Source of the DNA: Bacteroidota bacterium
GTDB lineage: Bacteria > Bacteroidota > Bacteroidia > B-17B0 > Aurantibacillaceae
Length of the DNA: 64,000 nt
Direction: 5' to 3'
NCBI GenBank assembly: GCA_020403265.1
Contig: JADBXZ010000031.1
Coordinates: 1 to 64,000 of the forward strand
In this document: positions 44,403 to 54,532 of the stretch, piece after piece
Position numbering within the stretch: the first letter of the stretch is position 1
Layout: every line of letters begins with the position of its first letter
The notes under the pieces: model-generated
The model's input: only the letters and a program-made list of their open reading frames with translations
Databases searched by the model: none
Told to the model about the DNA's origin: nothing
Made by a program: the position numbers and the translations under genes

Positions 44403-47312
44403 TTATTTTAAGGCCTCATAAAAAGCTCTATGAATTTTACCTCTAATTCCAGATTTAGCTAGTTTGTTTGGTTCCACATCCGGGTAAACACGATTACTAA
44501 GAAACACGTACACCAATTTATTCTTAGGATCAGCCCATGCAAATGTTCCTGTAAAACCACTATGACCAAAGCTTTCCAAACTTGCAAGTGATGTCACGGG
44601 ACTATCTTTCTTTTCGTCCGGCTCGGGTTTTTCAAAACATAATCCACGTCGGTTATTCGGACAAAAATGGCACTTTGTGTAATCGGCAACAATGTTACTG
44701 TCTATCAGTTGTTCACCTTTAAAATTGCCTTTATCCAAATAAAACTGCATTAATTTTGCAACGTCATAGGCATTGCCAAACAAACCTGCGTGGCCCGCTA
44801 CACCACCTAATAATGCAGCACCGGGGTCATGTACAAACCCTTGTACAATTTGTTTCCGAAAAATGATATCGTTTTCGGTTGGTGCAATTTGTTGAACAGA
44901 AAAATAAGTTAACGGTTGATAATTCAGACTCAAACCTAATTTTCTGTATATGTCCCCAACAAATTCATTTTGTTTTTTTTCGGAAAGCTTTTCGATTATT
45001 TGTTGTAAAAAATAATAGCCTAAATCACTGTAAACATATTTACCTTTTGTTTCCAATTTTGAATTAATGATGCGTTTGTAGATAGAATCAATAAACGATT
45101 TTTTTGAATACAACGCTTTAGCTACACGAATGGAATAATCTTTAGTTGGTTTAGTGCTGAAGTATCCCGGCTTAAACTCGTGCTTTTTATTCATGGTTTT
45201 TAAATAAAAAGGAATCCATGCTTGCAGACCTGCCTGATGCGTTAACACATCTTCAATTAACAAACTATCCTTATTAGTACCAACTAAATTTGGCAAATAA
45301 AACCCCAACGTCTTTTTATAATCAAATTTTTTCTCAGCTTGTAATTTCATCAAAGCCAAAGCACTTGATGTGATTTTGGTTAAGCTTGCTAAATCATAAA
45401 TGGTAGAATTATTTACCTCCAAAGCTTCGGGGTCATAAGTATATTTTCCAAAACTCTTTTGATAAATTAACTCTCCATCTTTTAATACAGCTATTTGACA
45501 ACCCGGATAAGCTTTTTCTTCGATTCCAAGACGAGCAATACTATCAACGACCCTAAATCTTAGCTCGTCTAATTCTTTTTTTTTTTGAGATTTAATTTTT
45601 CGAATAGGCTCAGAGTCCTTACCTGAATTATATGGATAAGGTTTAGTAGTGATTGGTAATTTCGCGTTAGCACCTATTTCACCAGTAATTAAATTAGCTG
45701 CAGCTCTTTGCATACTTGGCATATATTCGTAACCCCAAATCAGCGTATTACAATTTGTAAAACCAATATCTTGGTTTAATAGGTAAGGATTGGCATAAGC
45801 AACAACAATGGTAGGTTTAATCAAACCAATGCTATCCATCAATTTTAAAGTTTGTAAACCAACGCCGTAATTATTATCGGCTTTTAAGGTGGTTTTATTC
45901 AGCTGAATTATTACGGTTTCGTAATTTACCACCTTTGCAAATAAATCACTAATTTCCTTTGCATTTGCTGTATGCTTAATCCCTATATGATCAACATTGA
46001 TTTGTTTCTTTAATGTTTTGTAAAACGTATTTTCTTCTTCAATGCCAAATGAAACTTCCAGGTAGTTTGTATTTACAGGAGCTGTAAATGGAATTTTAGC
46101 ATTTTCATTTTTAAGTAAGGTAATAGCAGCATTAGCAAGTTTGTCATTTAAGGCATCACTTTGCGGCGTGTTGAGTTCTTTAAACAAATTACGGGTAACA
46201 ACTTCTTGCTTTTGATAAAGACCACACCAGTATTTTAACTTTAGTATTTTTTTGCATTTTTCATCAACTTCTGATTGAGATATTTTTCCTTCTGCAATGG
46301 CCTTTTTAATTTCAACCATAGCCTTCGGAACATCGCCACTAAACAATAAAATATCATTTCCTGCAATGAGAGCTTTAACGTCAGCAATACCAGGTTCATA
46401 GTACTTTGCAACACCTTGCATGTTTAAAGCATCTGTAAATATTACGCCTTTAAAATTCAATTTGGTTTTTAATAAATCATTCACAATTTTTGGTGATAAA
46501 GTAGAAGGCAAATTAGTCGTTGTATCTAAAGCCGGAATATTCAAATGCGCCACCATCATACTACCCAAGCCTCGTTCTATCAAATATTTAAACGGGTATA
46601 GTTCTAAACTGTCGATTCGTTCTAATGAATGGTTAATTTGAGGTAAAGTTTTATGAGAATCGCTATCGGTATCACCATGACCCGGAAAATGTTTTCCGGT
46701 TGCCAAAACTTTTTGCGATTGCATACCAGCCATGTACATGTATGCTTTTTGAGCCACTTTCCATTTATTTTCGCCAAAACTACGCATGCCAATTACCGGA
46801 TTATTGGGATTGTTGTTAACATCGGCATCCGGCGCAAAGTTGATATGAAGGCCTATTCGTTTACATTCTTTCGCAATCTGAACACCCATTTCATAAATTA
46901 AACTATCATTTTGAATCGCTCCCAGGGTCATTTGCTTAGGATACCTGGCGGTACTGTCTAGTCGCATTGAAAGCCCCCACTCCCCATCAATGCTATAAAG
47001 TAAAGGTGTTTTAGCAATAGATTGATAATAATTCGCCAGTTTACCTTGTCGCACCGGACCACCTTGCATCCAAATTAAGCCGCCAATTTTTTGATTTACG
47101 ATAAGGTCTTTAATTTCTTTAACATGTTTTAAGTCTTTATTACTGTATGCAGCCACCATAAAAAGTTGCGCAATTCGCTCTTCCCGACTTAGAGAACTAA
47201 ACACAGAATCAACCCATTTACTTTCCTTCAAAAATTCAGGGTCAACCTGCGCTTTATACTTAAATCCTAACCCTACAACTAAACTTAAAACAACTATTAA
47301 AATGTGTTTCAT
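44403..47312 (-). CDS. Fusion of GH3 beta-N-acetylhexosaminidase (NagZ-like) and serine beta-lactamase-fold domain
   Basis: This 969-residue exported protein has a signal peptide followed by a GH3 domain (residues ~35-565). NagZ marks are GKHFPGHGDTDSDSHKTLP and the nucleophile D294 in FTDALNM. A class C beta-lactamase/penicillin-binding-protein-like domain follows (~590-969) with S643-x-x-K646 in ASLTKITS, Y761-S-D763 and GHSGFTGTF. GH3 enzymes of this group trim GlcNAc from muropeptides, and the second domain would cut peptides or esters. The arrangement joins two cell-wall-processing activities in one periplasmic protein and occurs in Bacteroidota. Confidence 0.88.
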   Translation of the reverse strand: MKHILIVVLSLVVGLGFKYKAQVDPEFLKESKWVDSVFSSLSREERIAQLFMVAAYSNKDLKHVKEIKDLIVNQKIGGLIWMQGGPVRQGKLANYYQSIAKTPLLYSIDGEWGLSMRLDSTARYPKQMTLGAIQNDSLIYEMGVQIAKECKRIGLHINFAPDADVNNNPNNPVIGMRSFGENKWKVAQKAYMYMAGMQSQKVLATGKHFPGHGDTDSDSHKTLPQINHSLERIDSLELYPFKYLIERGLGSMMVAHLNIPALDTTTNLPSTLSPKIVNDLLKTKLNFKGVIFTDALNMQGVAKYYEPGIADVKALIAGNDILLFSGDVPKAMVEIKKAIAEGKISQSEVDEKCKKILKLKYWCGLYQKQEVVTRNLFKELNTPQSDALNDKLANAAITLLKNENAKIPFTAPVNTNYLEVSFGIEEENTFYKTLKKQINVDHIGIKHTANAKEISDLFAKVVNYETVIIQLNKTTLKADNNYGVGLQTLKLMDSIGLIKPTIVVAYANPYLLNQDIGFTNCNTLIWGYEYMPSMQRAAANLITGEIGANAKLPITTKPYPYNSGKDSEPIRKIKSQKKKELDELRFRVVDSIARLGIEEKAYPGCQIAVLKDGELIYQKSFGKYTYDPEALEVNNSTIYDLASLTKITSSALALMKLQAEKKFDYKKTLGFYLPNLVGTNKDSLLIEDVLTHQAGLQAWIPFYLKTMNKKHEFKPGYFSTKPTKDYSIRVAKALYSKKSFIDSIYKRIINSKLETKGKYVYSDLGYYFLQQIIEKLSEKKQNEFVGDIYRKLGLSLNYQPLTYFSVQQIAPTENDIIFRKQIVQGFVHDPGAALLGGVAGHAGLFGNAYDVAKLMQFYLDKGNFKGEQLIDSNIVADYTKCHFCPNNRRGLCFEKPEPDEKKDSPVTSLASLESFGHSGFTGTFAWADPKNKLVYVFLSNRVYPDVEPNKLAKSGIRGKIHRAFYEALK

Positions 47313-47379
47313 TTTTTAAAAATAGCGCATATTAGAGCACAAAATACCCTATTAAAAGGATGTTTTGAACAACCTTGTT

Positions 47380-47412
47380 TTGATTTTAATATCCTTAAAA
47401 TGCTTATCTTTG
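47380..47412 (+). promoter_or_regulatory. Promoter of clpS
   Basis: TTG (47380-47382), 22 bases, then TATCTTTG (47405-47412), an exact TANNTTTG. Initiation near 47418 leaves about 10 bases before the clpS ATG at 47428. Confidence 0.65.
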
Positions 47413-47427
47413 TAATTATATTTTATT

Positions 47428-47706
47428 ATGAGTTTTGAGTTATTAGAAGATGAAGTCATTGAGGTGATTTTAAAAGAGGAAGCCACCAAAGCGCTAATAT
47501 TATACAACGATGATTACAATACCTTTGAGCACGTAATTAATTGTTTAATTAAGTATTGTGAACATACCGAATTACAGGCCGAACAGTGTGCATATTTGGT
47601 GCATTATACCGGTAAATGTGTTGTAAAAAATGGTAGCTTCAAAAAATTAAAGCCTATTCATGAGGCATTGTTAGAAAACGGTTTAACGGCTAAAATAGAG
47701 GATTAA
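47428..47706 (+). CDS. clpS: ClpS, adaptor of the ClpAP/ClpCP protease
   Basis: This 92-residue protein fits the ClpS family: ILYNDDYNTFEHVINCL with the N-degron pocket residues, the AEQCAYLVHYTGKCVVKNG block, and a final GLTAKIE. It binds proteins with destabilising N-terminal residues and feeds them to the Clp ATPase. It is followed 39 bases later by an M48 peptidase lipoprotein. No clp protease subunit is in the window. Confidence 0.93.
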   Translation: MSFELLEDEVIEVILKEEATKALILYNDDYNTFEHVINCLIKYCEHTELQAEQCAYLVHYTGKCVVKNGSFKKLKPIHEALLENGLTAKIED

Positions 47707-47745
47707 ATCTTGAAGAACGAATAAATCCAATTATACTTTTTAAAC

Positions 47746-48546
47746 ATGAAATTATTTAAATTATCCGTTTTAGGTTTACTATTAACATGCTATAGTTCCT
47801 GCCATAAAAACGCAGTTACCGGCAAACGTTCGTTAAGCCTGGTTCCAGAAACCGAATTAATGACCATGAGTTACTCTCAATACGACCAGTTTTTAAAGGA
47901 ACATCCTCCATTGCCTCAAAGTGATGAACGCGTTGTAATGGTAAAACGAATTGGGGAGCGAATTCAAAAATCAGTTGAGAAGTATTATGCTCAAAAAGGT
48001 GCTTTAAAAGATTTAAATGGCTTTGCCTGGGAATTTAATGTAGTAGATGAGAATACTGTTAACGCTTGGTGCATGCCCGGCGGAAAAGTGGTTGTATACA
48101 CAGGAATTTTGCCTATTACACAGGATGAGAATAGTTTAGCCGTTGTGATGGGGCATGAAATTGCACATGCTGTAGCTCGTCATGGTAATCAACGTATGAG
48201 TCAAGGTTTATTAATTAATTTTGGGGGTCAGGCTTTATCAATAGCTTTATCACAAAAACCTGCTTTAACACAGCAACTATTTGCTCAGGCCTACGGTGTT
48301 TCAACAGGTTTAGGTGCATTAAAATACAGTAGAGGACACGAAACAGAGGCCGATAAAATGGGTTTAATTTTTGCTGCCATGGGTGGTTATGATCCGGAGG
48401 CCGCAGTTGGATTTTGGCAACGAATGAGTGAAGGTGGCGGACAAAAACCACCTGAATTACTGAGCACACACCCAAGCGATGAAACGCGCATCAGAGATTT
48501 AAAAGCCTTTATGCCTGAGGCTAAAAAATATTATAAGCCCCAATAA
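47746..48546 (+). CDS. M48 family zinc metallopeptidase, lipoprotein
   Basis: This 266-residue protein has a lipobox at YSSC (C19). The M48 zinc motif is HEIAH (H137, E138, H141), and a second zinc-ligand region RGHETEADKMG lies some 60 residues later. This is the short, membrane-associated LoiP/BepA-like peptidase type that performs envelope protein quality control. It lies between clpS and the ABC exporter genes, in line with a quality-control role. Confidence 0.92.
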   Translation: MKLFKLSVLGLLLTCYSSCHKNAVTGKRSLSLVPETELMTMSYSQYDQFLKEHPPLPQSDERVVMVKRIGERIQKSVEKYYAQKGALKDLNGFAWEFNVVDENTVNAWCMPGGKVVVYTGILPITQDENSLAVVMGHEIAHAVARHGNQRMSQGLLINFGGQALSIALSQKPALTQQLFAQAYGVSTGLGALKYSRGHETEADKMGLIFAAMGGYDPEAAVGFWQRMSEGGGQKPPELLSTHPSDETRIRDLKAFMPEAKKYYKPQ

Positions 48547-48581
48547 ATTAAACGATTGTTCGTAAAACGTGTGAAAGCAGA

Positions 48582-49535
48582 ATGAGTATCTTGGAAATAA
48601 AAAATGTATCAAAAAAGTATGGTAATCATGTTGCCTTAAACAATGTATCCATTAACATTGCCGAAAAATCTGTCTTTGGATTATTGGGTCCTAATGGCGC
48701 GGGAAAAACCTCGCTTATACGCATCATCAATCAAATTACAGGGCCTGATAGTGGTGAGGTGCTTTTCAGAGGAGAAAAACTTCAGTACAAACACATTTCT
48801 AAAATAGGCTATTTACCGGAAGAAAGAGGTCTGTATAAAAAAATGCCTGTTGGTGAACAAGCCATGTATCTTGCTCAACTCAAAGGCTTAAGCAAAGCAG
48901 AAGCCAAAAAACGCTTAAACTTTTGGTTCGAGAAATTCGACATGCAATCATGGTGGAAAAAGAAGGTGGATGAGTTAAGCAAAGGCATGCAACAAAAGGT
49001 TCAGTTTATTGTAACGATTTTACATGAACCGGAATTAATAATTTTAGATGAACCGTTTAGCGGATTTGACCCCGTAAATGCGCAACTTATTAAAAATGAA
49101 ATTTTGGAACTGAGAAAAAACGGTGCTACAATCGTTTTTTCAACCCACAATATGGGAAGTGTTGAAGAGCTTTGCGATAGTATTGCATTAATTAATAAAT
49201 CAGAAAAAATACTAGACGGTACCGTAAAAGAGATAAGAAAATTACACCGCACAAATACATACAAAGTTGCATTTAAAGGAAATGTAATGGGATTTACCAA
49301 TGCTTTGTGGACCGGAGGCGAAGTACTAGAGAAAATTACGGAAGACGACATTAACTACTTTACGATAAAAATTAATAAGGCAATCAATTCGAGCCAAATG
49401 CTCCAAGCTGTTTTACCCCATTGTGAATTAGTATCATTTCAGGAAGTTGTTCCAAGTATGAACGATATTTTCATTATGAAAGTGAGCAATAACAATCCAC
49501 AGGAACTCGGCACAAAAAGTAATTTCACTGAATAA
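48582..49535 (+). CDS. ABC transporter ATPase subunit, NatA-like
   Basis: This 317-residue protein has Walker A GLLGPNGAGKTS, signature LSKGMQQKVQF, and Walker B LIILDEPFSGFDPVN. The C-terminal ~80 residues form the extra domain often found in NatA-type ATPases (DUF4162). It pairs with the membrane subunit 6 bases downstream. The likely role is export of sodium, a lipid or a toxic compound, but the substrate is not shown. Confidence 0.87.
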   Translation: MSILEIKNVSKKYGNHVALNNVSINIAEKSVFGLLGPNGAGKTSLIRIINQITGPDSGEVLFRGEKLQYKHISKIGYLPEERGLYKKMPVGEQAMYLAQLKGLSKAEAKKRLNFWFEKFDMQSWWKKKVDELSKGMQQKVQFIVTILHEPELIILDEPFSGFDPVNAQLIKNEILELRKNGATIVFSTHNMGSVEELCDSIALINKSEKILDGTVKEIRKLHRTNTYKVAFKGNVMGFTNALWTGGEVLEKITEDDINYFTIKINKAINSSQMLQAVLPHCELVSFQEVVPSMNDIFIMKVSNNNPQELGTKSNFTE

Positions 49536-49541
49536 TAAAAG

Positions 49542-50876
49542 ATGAGTAAAATAGGTTTAATCATAAAACGAGAAATTAAAAGTAAGTTAACAAATAAAAC
49601 TTTTTTAATAATGACCTTTTTAGCACCATTGCTAATTACAGGTTTTTTGGGTTTTATCATTAAAATGAGCATGGATGATAAAACACAACAAAAAGTATTG
49701 GTTGTAGATGACACCAAACACACAACCCAATTACTGCAAGGCAATGACTATATTACTTTTTACAACACGGATTTAAAATTAGATGATGCCATCGATAAAC
49801 TGATTAAAGAAGACTACACCTGTGTGTTAAACATCTTTGAAAACACAGTTGGAGGTGGTGCAGGAGCCGTAAAGTTGTTCTACAAAAAATCACCGGGGCT
49901 TTTCTTCCAGGAAAACATTAAAAATCAGCTGGAAAAAATCTTTCAAGAAGAAAAACTAAAGGCTAACAATATAGACCCAAATGTGATCAATAGTTCGAAA
50001 GAAAAGATAAAACTCATTACTCAAAAAGTTGATGAGAATGGTTTCAAAAAAGATGATTCAAACTTAGGATTTTTAGGCTTCTTAGTTGGCGCTTTAATGT
50101 TCATTTTTATCATGATGTATGGCATGATGGTATTTAGAAGTGTAATGGAAGAAAAAACCAATCGTATCATTGAAGTAATTGTATCAAGTGTTAAGCCATT
50201 TGAATTAATGATTGGTAAAATAATTGGAGTGGCCTTACTCGGCATTATTCAATTTTTAATTATGGGCGTTATTTCTTTGATTCTAACTACTTTACTTTCA
50301 ACCATTTTCTTAAAAGATATCAATAAAGAGTTCGCTAAATTTAACTCGCAACAAGAATTAGTAAAGAAAATGGGAACTAACGTTGATTTTACTAAACTGG
50401 ATAATTACCAAGATAAAATAGAGGTGTTTGATCTTCTTAAAAAAATGGATGCTTTGCCCGTGCAACTAATTGTGATTTGCTTTATCCTTTATTTTATTGG
50501 AGGCTACCTATTCTACAGTTCATTAATGGCGGCAATAGGCAGTGCTGTTGATTCAGAAGCAGACTCGCAACAATTTTTAACGCCAGTCATGATTCCGCTG
50601 ATGGCCGGCTATTTTATTGCCATTAAAAGTATGACTAATCCAGACTCTTCGGTAGCCTACTGGGCTTCTTTTGTACCCTTCACCTCTCCAATAGTAATGA
50701 TGAGCCGCTTAAACGCTAACACGCCGATCTGGGAACTATTACTTTCGCTTGGCTTATTATATGCTTCATTTATTCTAACAACTTATTTAGCAGCAAAAAT
50801 TTACCGAACCGGTATTTTAATGTATGGCAAAAAAGTAAGCTGGAAAGAAATTGGCAAATGGTTATTTTATAAATAA
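49542..50876 (+). CDS. ABC transporter permease subunit, NatB-like
   Basis: This 444-residue membrane protein has an N-terminal helix (FLIMTFLAPLLITGFLGFI), a large extracytoplasmic loop (~50-170), and five C-terminal helices including FLGFLVGALMFIFIMMYGMMV. The stretch VMEEKTNRIIEVIVSSVKP is typical of ABC-2 type permeases of the NatB class. It follows its ATPase by 6 bases; the next gene (xerD) starts on the base after its stop, so the three likely share a transcript. Confidence 0.86.
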   Translation: MSKIGLIIKREIKSKLTNKTFLIMTFLAPLLITGFLGFIIKMSMDDKTQQKVLVVDDTKHTTQLLQGNDYITFYNTDLKLDDAIDKLIKEDYTCVLNIFENTVGGGAGAVKLFYKKSPGLFFQENIKNQLEKIFQEEKLKANNIDPNVINSSKEKIKLITQKVDENGFKKDDSNLGFLGFLVGALMFIFIMMYGMMVFRSVMEEKTNRIIEVIVSSVKPFELMIGKIIGVALLGIIQFLIMGVISLILTTLLSTIFLKDINKEFAKFNSQQELVKKMGTNVDFTKLDNYQDKIEVFDLLKKMDALPVQLIVICFILYFIGGYLFYSSLMAAIGSAVDSEADSQQFLTPVMIPLMAGYFIAIKSMTNPDSSVAYWASFVPFTSPIVMMSRLNANTPIWELLLSLGLLYASFILTTYLAAKIYRTGILMYGKKVSWKEIGKWLFYK

Positions 50877-51785
50877 ATGAGTGGCTGGCAATCGCTTTAT
50901 ACACGCTTCAAGCAATATTTACAATTAGAGCGATCCTTTTCAAAAAACAGTATTGACGCTTATTTAACGGACCTCACAAAACTTCAGCAATATTCAGAAC
51001 TATATTTAAATAAGCAATCTGCGCAACAGTTTACCTATTTACAATTACAAAATTTCGTTGAATGGATTGCCGAAATTGGCTTTAGCTCAACCACACAGGC
51101 TAGAATAATAAGCGGCATTAAAACATTCTATAAATTTCTTGTTCTTGAAAATGATCTTAAGGATTCGCCTGCAGAATTATTAGAAACACCAAAACTAAAA
51201 CGAAAACTTCCTGTATTCCTGACAGTGGAAGAAATCGATGCGATGTTAGCTCAAATTGACAGAAGCCAACCTGAAGGTGAACGTAATTTGAGTATGCTTG
51301 AAACGCTTTATAGTTGCGGTCTTCGGGTTACAGAGTTAGTTACACTTAAATTATCAGATTTAAACTTAAAAGAGGAATACCTCAAAGTTACCGGAAAAGG
51401 CAACAAACAACGCCTTGTTCCAATTGGAAAAAGAGCAATTAATTTAATTGAAAACTACATTCAGCAACACCGATCAAAATTAAGTATTCAAAAACAACAC
51501 CTCGACTTTCTTTACCTTAACAGGCGTGGAAAACCATTAAGCCGGGTGATGATTTTTTACATTATAAAAGATTTGGCAACAAAGGCTGGTATCAAAAAAG
51601 TACTTAGCCCTCACACTTTTCGTCATTCTTTTGCAACGCATTTAGTGGAAGGTGGTGCAGATTTGAGAGCCGTTCAGGAGATGTTGGGTCACGAAAGTAT
51701 CACCACAACTGAAATTTACACACACTTGGATACTCAATTTCTAAGAGAAAACATATTAAGTTATCACCCACGCAACAAATTTTGA
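50877..51785 (+). CDS. xerD: Tyrosine recombinase XerD
   Basis: This 302-residue protein has the N-terminal SAM-like DNA-binding domain and the C-terminal catalytic domain. Catalytic residues are R150 in LYSCGLRVTEL, K174 in VTGKGNKQR, H246 and R249 in HTFRHSFATHL, H272 in LGHES and Y281 in TTEIYTHL. With XerC it resolves chromosome dimers at dif. Length and the absence of nearby mobile-element genes favour a housekeeping Xer rather than an integrase. XerC versus XerD is not certain. Confidence 0.9.
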   Translation: MSGWQSLYTRFKQYLQLERSFSKNSIDAYLTDLTKLQQYSELYLNKQSAQQFTYLQLQNFVEWIAEIGFSSTTQARIISGIKTFYKFLVLENDLKDSPAELLETPKLKRKLPVFLTVEEIDAMLAQIDRSQPEGERNLSMLETLYSCGLRVTELVTLKLSDLNLKEEYLKVTGKGNKQRLVPIGKRAINLIENYIQQHRSKLSIQKQHLDFLYLNRRGKPLSRVMIFYIIKDLATKAGIKKVLSPHTFRHSFATHLVEGGADLRAVQEMLGHESITTTEIYTHLDTQFLRENILSYHPRNKF

Positions 51786-51807
51786 GTAAATTTGTTATAA
51801 TTAACTA

Positions 51808-53043
51808 ATGAAAACATTTAATGTACCTGAATTTTACAGAAGTCCAATCATAACAAAAGTAAAACAATTCAGAAAGATTCAGGATCCACGAAAAAAGAGT
51901 AATTTACCTTCCGTAATTAATTATGGTTCAATAAAGTATTACATAGCCCGTCATTTTGGTTTTTGCTATGGGGTTGAAAATGCAATTGAAATTGCTTTTA
52001 AAGCACTTAATGAAAATCCCGGGAAGAATATCTTCTTGCTTAGTCAGATGATTCACAATCCGGATGTTAATGCTGATTTAACGAATCAAGGCGTAAAATT
52101 TTTACAAGACACTCACGGAAACCAATTAATACCATTTGACATTTTAAACCCGGATGATGTGGTAATGATTCCTGCTTTTGGGGCGCCATTGCAATTAATA
52201 GAATTACTTGAAAAAAAAGGAATCAAAACTGAAAAATATAATACAACCTGTCCCTTTGTTGAACGTGTTTGGAAAAAATCTGAACAAATTGGTAAAACTA
52301 AACATACCATCGTTATTCACGGAAAATATAATCATGAGGAAACAAGGTCAACATTCTCGAGAAGTGAAAAAGACAGCGAGGCAGTTGTAGTGATTAGAGA
52401 TATCGAGGAGGCAAAATTACTAGCCGATTATTTGCACGGGAAAAAAACTCAATCTGAATTTGAAAAGGAATTTAACGGCAAATTTTCAGAAGGATTTAAA
52501 ATAGACAAACACTTTCTTAAGATTGGCGTTATTAATCAAACTACCATGCTAGCCACCGAAACTGAAGAGATTACTAATTACCTCAGAGAACAAATGATAA
52601 TTAAATTTGGAGCAGAAACAATTAAAGATCATTTTGCGGATACACATGATACCTTATGCTATGCAACCAACGAAAATCAGGATGCAACATACGGTTTATT
52701 GGAAACAGATGCTGACCTAGCGATTGTTGTTGGAGGTTATAACAGTAGTAATACTTCGCATTTGGTTGAATTATGTGAGAGAAAATTTAAAACATATTTT
52801 ATAAGCAGCGCGAGTGAAATTATTTCTTCAAATGAAATAAAGCATTATGATTACCCAAACAAAATCACGCTAACCAGCTCCTCTTTTTTACCGGATAAAC
52901 CTGAACTAAAAATAATTATTACAAGTGGTGCAAGTTGTCCTGACTCAGCATTAGATGCTGTAATTCATAAGATCAATTCATTGAGGGACGTTAACGTTTC
53001 GAATGAAAAAGCACTGGAAAAATTAACAGTTTACGAAAATTAA
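51808..53043 (+). CDS. ispH: 4-hydroxy-3-methylbut-2-enyl diphosphate reductase IspH
   Basis: This 411-residue [4Fe-4S] enzyme catalyses the last step of the MEP isoprenoid pathway. Cluster ligands are C53 in HFGFCYGVENAI, a second cysteine in NTTCPFVERVW and a third in SGASCPDSALD. It is longer than the E. coli enzyme (~316 aa), as is common in Bacteroidota. It needs a functional SUF system, also present here. It converges on the TPR gene with a 4-base overlap. Confidence 0.93.
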   Translation: MKTFNVPEFYRSPIITKVKQFRKIQDPRKKSNLPSVINYGSIKYYIARHFGFCYGVENAIEIAFKALNENPGKNIFLLSQMIHNPDVNADLTNQGVKFLQDTHGNQLIPFDILNPDDVVMIPAFGAPLQLIELLEKKGIKTEKYNTTCPFVERVWKKSEQIGKTKHTIVIHGKYNHEETRSTFSRSEKDSEAVVVIRDIEEAKLLADYLHGKKTQSEFEKEFNGKFSEGFKIDKHFLKIGVINQTTMLATETEEITNYLREQMIIKFGAETIKDHFADTHDTLCYATNENQDATYGLLETDADLAIVVGGYNSSNTSHLVELCERKFKTYFISSASEIISSNEIKHYDYPNKITLTSSSFLPDKPELKIIITSGASCPDSALDAVIHKINSLRDVNVSNEKALEKLTVYEN

Positions 53044-54521
53044 TTGCATCCATTCTTAATTAACTCTTCATCAGCTTTTGTGTGACCATATTGCTTAGCT
53101 TTTTTTAAATCCTCACAACATCCCACTTTATCGTTGGCAAATTTTTTTAATTTACCTCTGAAATAATAGCCTCTTGAATACTCTTTGTTAATCAACAAAC
53201 CCGCATCTAAATCTTTTCTTGCCAAATCGTCTTTCTCCAGAAAATAGTAGGCAATTCCTCTCTCAATTAGTGATTTACCATGACTTGAATTTAAGGCTAA
53301 TGCTTCATTAAAATCTGCAATAGCCGCATCATACAATTTACTTTGTAGTTTTGCAATAGCACGTGTATAGTAGGTATCATAATACTTCTTTATTGCAATT
53401 GCTTTATCACAATCTTCAATACAGCCCTTATCGTCAGCCATAGAATACTTTAAATTAGCGCGGTAGTAATATGAAGTTTCGTAATTAGGATTTAATTCAA
53501 TTGATTTATTCAAATCCGTTAAAGCTGAACCTTCGTTTTTTAGATAATAATAAGTTGCACCACGGAAACAATAGCTTTTATAATCATTTAAACCCATAGC
53601 TATGGCAGAAGAAAAGTCAGTTTCTGCACCCTTATAATTGAGTGTGTAAAAATTGGATAATCCTCTGTTATAATATGCCTTTCGATGAGATGGGTCCAAT
53701 TCAATACATTTATTATTATCTTTTATAGAAGCATTGTAATTTGCCAAATGATAATGAGCCAATCCTCTGTTATAATAAGCATTGGCATACGTGGGTTTTA
53801 CCGTTATGATACTATCATAAATACGAATAGCTTCTTTATCCTTATCTAGTTCTATTAACATGGTACCTTTCCAAAAATGGGACTCCAAGTCATTTTTTAA
53901 ACTAATTGCCTTATCTATATCGGTTAAGGCTCCTTTATACTCACCAATGTAATACTTACTAACTGCACGATAATAAAATGTTGGCTCATATTCAGGATTA
54001 ATTGTGGCTGCTAAATTTAATGCCACTAAAGCATCGCGGTAATTTTTTTGTTTGTATAAACTGGCACCTTTATAGCATATGGCCTTGTAAAATGATTTGT
54101 CAAATGTTAAAGATGAGTCAAAATCCTTGATTGCATTATCATATTCATCTAGGCAAAATCTTGATAAACCCCGCATATAGTATGTATTTGTTTTTTTATT
54201 GCCAAGATATATAGATTCATTAAAATCTCTGATACCGGCTTTATAATCAGTTAAATTATAACTGCATAAACCTCGGTTATAAAGAGCCGAAACATCTTTA
54301 GGTTTTTTATTTAAAAAAGTTGAGTAAGCTTCATAAGCCTCCTTGTATTTTTTTTGTTCAAATAAATCGTAGGCAACTTTAAAATCCTTATCAACAATAC
54401 TATTGCTTTCCTCTTCCTCTCTTCGATTTTGAGAAAAACTTAAAATTGATACCCCTAAAAAAATAAAAAATAAATTAAATCGTAACATCATATAGAATTG
54501 AATTGCATGTAAAAATAACAA
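53040..54521 (-). CDS. Exported TPR-repeat protein
   Basis: This 493-residue protein has a signal-like N terminus (LFFIFLGVSILSFS) and some 12-13 tandem TPR units, each with the pattern YYNRGLAHY/FYYRAVSKY followed by NASIKDNNKCIELDP. It is probably a periplasmic or surface scaffold; no enzymatic domain is seen. Tandem units are closely alike, so copy number may vary between strains. It converges on ispH (4-base overlap) and lies 11 bases downstream of the HsdR-N-like gene on the same strand. Confidence 0.85.
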   Translation of the reverse strand: MLFLHAIQFYMMLRFNLFFIFLGVSILSFSQNRREEEESNSIVDKDFKVAYDLFEQKKYKEAYEAYSTFLNKKPKDVSALYNRGLCSYNLTDYKAGIRDFNESIYLGNKKTNTYYMRGLSRFCLDEYDNAIKDFDSSLTFDKSFYKAICYKGASLYKQKNYRDALVALNLAATINPEYEPTFYYRAVSKYYIGEYKGALTDIDKAISLKNDLESHFWKGTMLIELDKDKEAIRIYDSIITVKPTYANAYYNRGLAHYHLANYNASIKDNNKCIELDPSHRKAYYNRGLSNFYTLNYKGAETDFSSAIAMGLNDYKSYCFRGATYYYLKNEGSALTDLNKSIELNPNYETSYYYRANLKYSMADDKGCIEDCDKAIAIKKYYDTYYTRAIAKLQSKLYDAAIADFNEALALNSSHGKSLIERGIAYYFLEKDDLARKDLDAGLLINKEYSRGYYFRGKLKKFANDKVGCCEDLKKAKQYGHTKADEELIKNGCN

Positions 54522-54532
54522 AAAAAGTGAAC

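Noticed and set aside
50877-51785. Phage or island integrase
   Set aside because: Length and motifs fit housekeeping XerC/D; there is no att site, excisionase or phage gene nearby.
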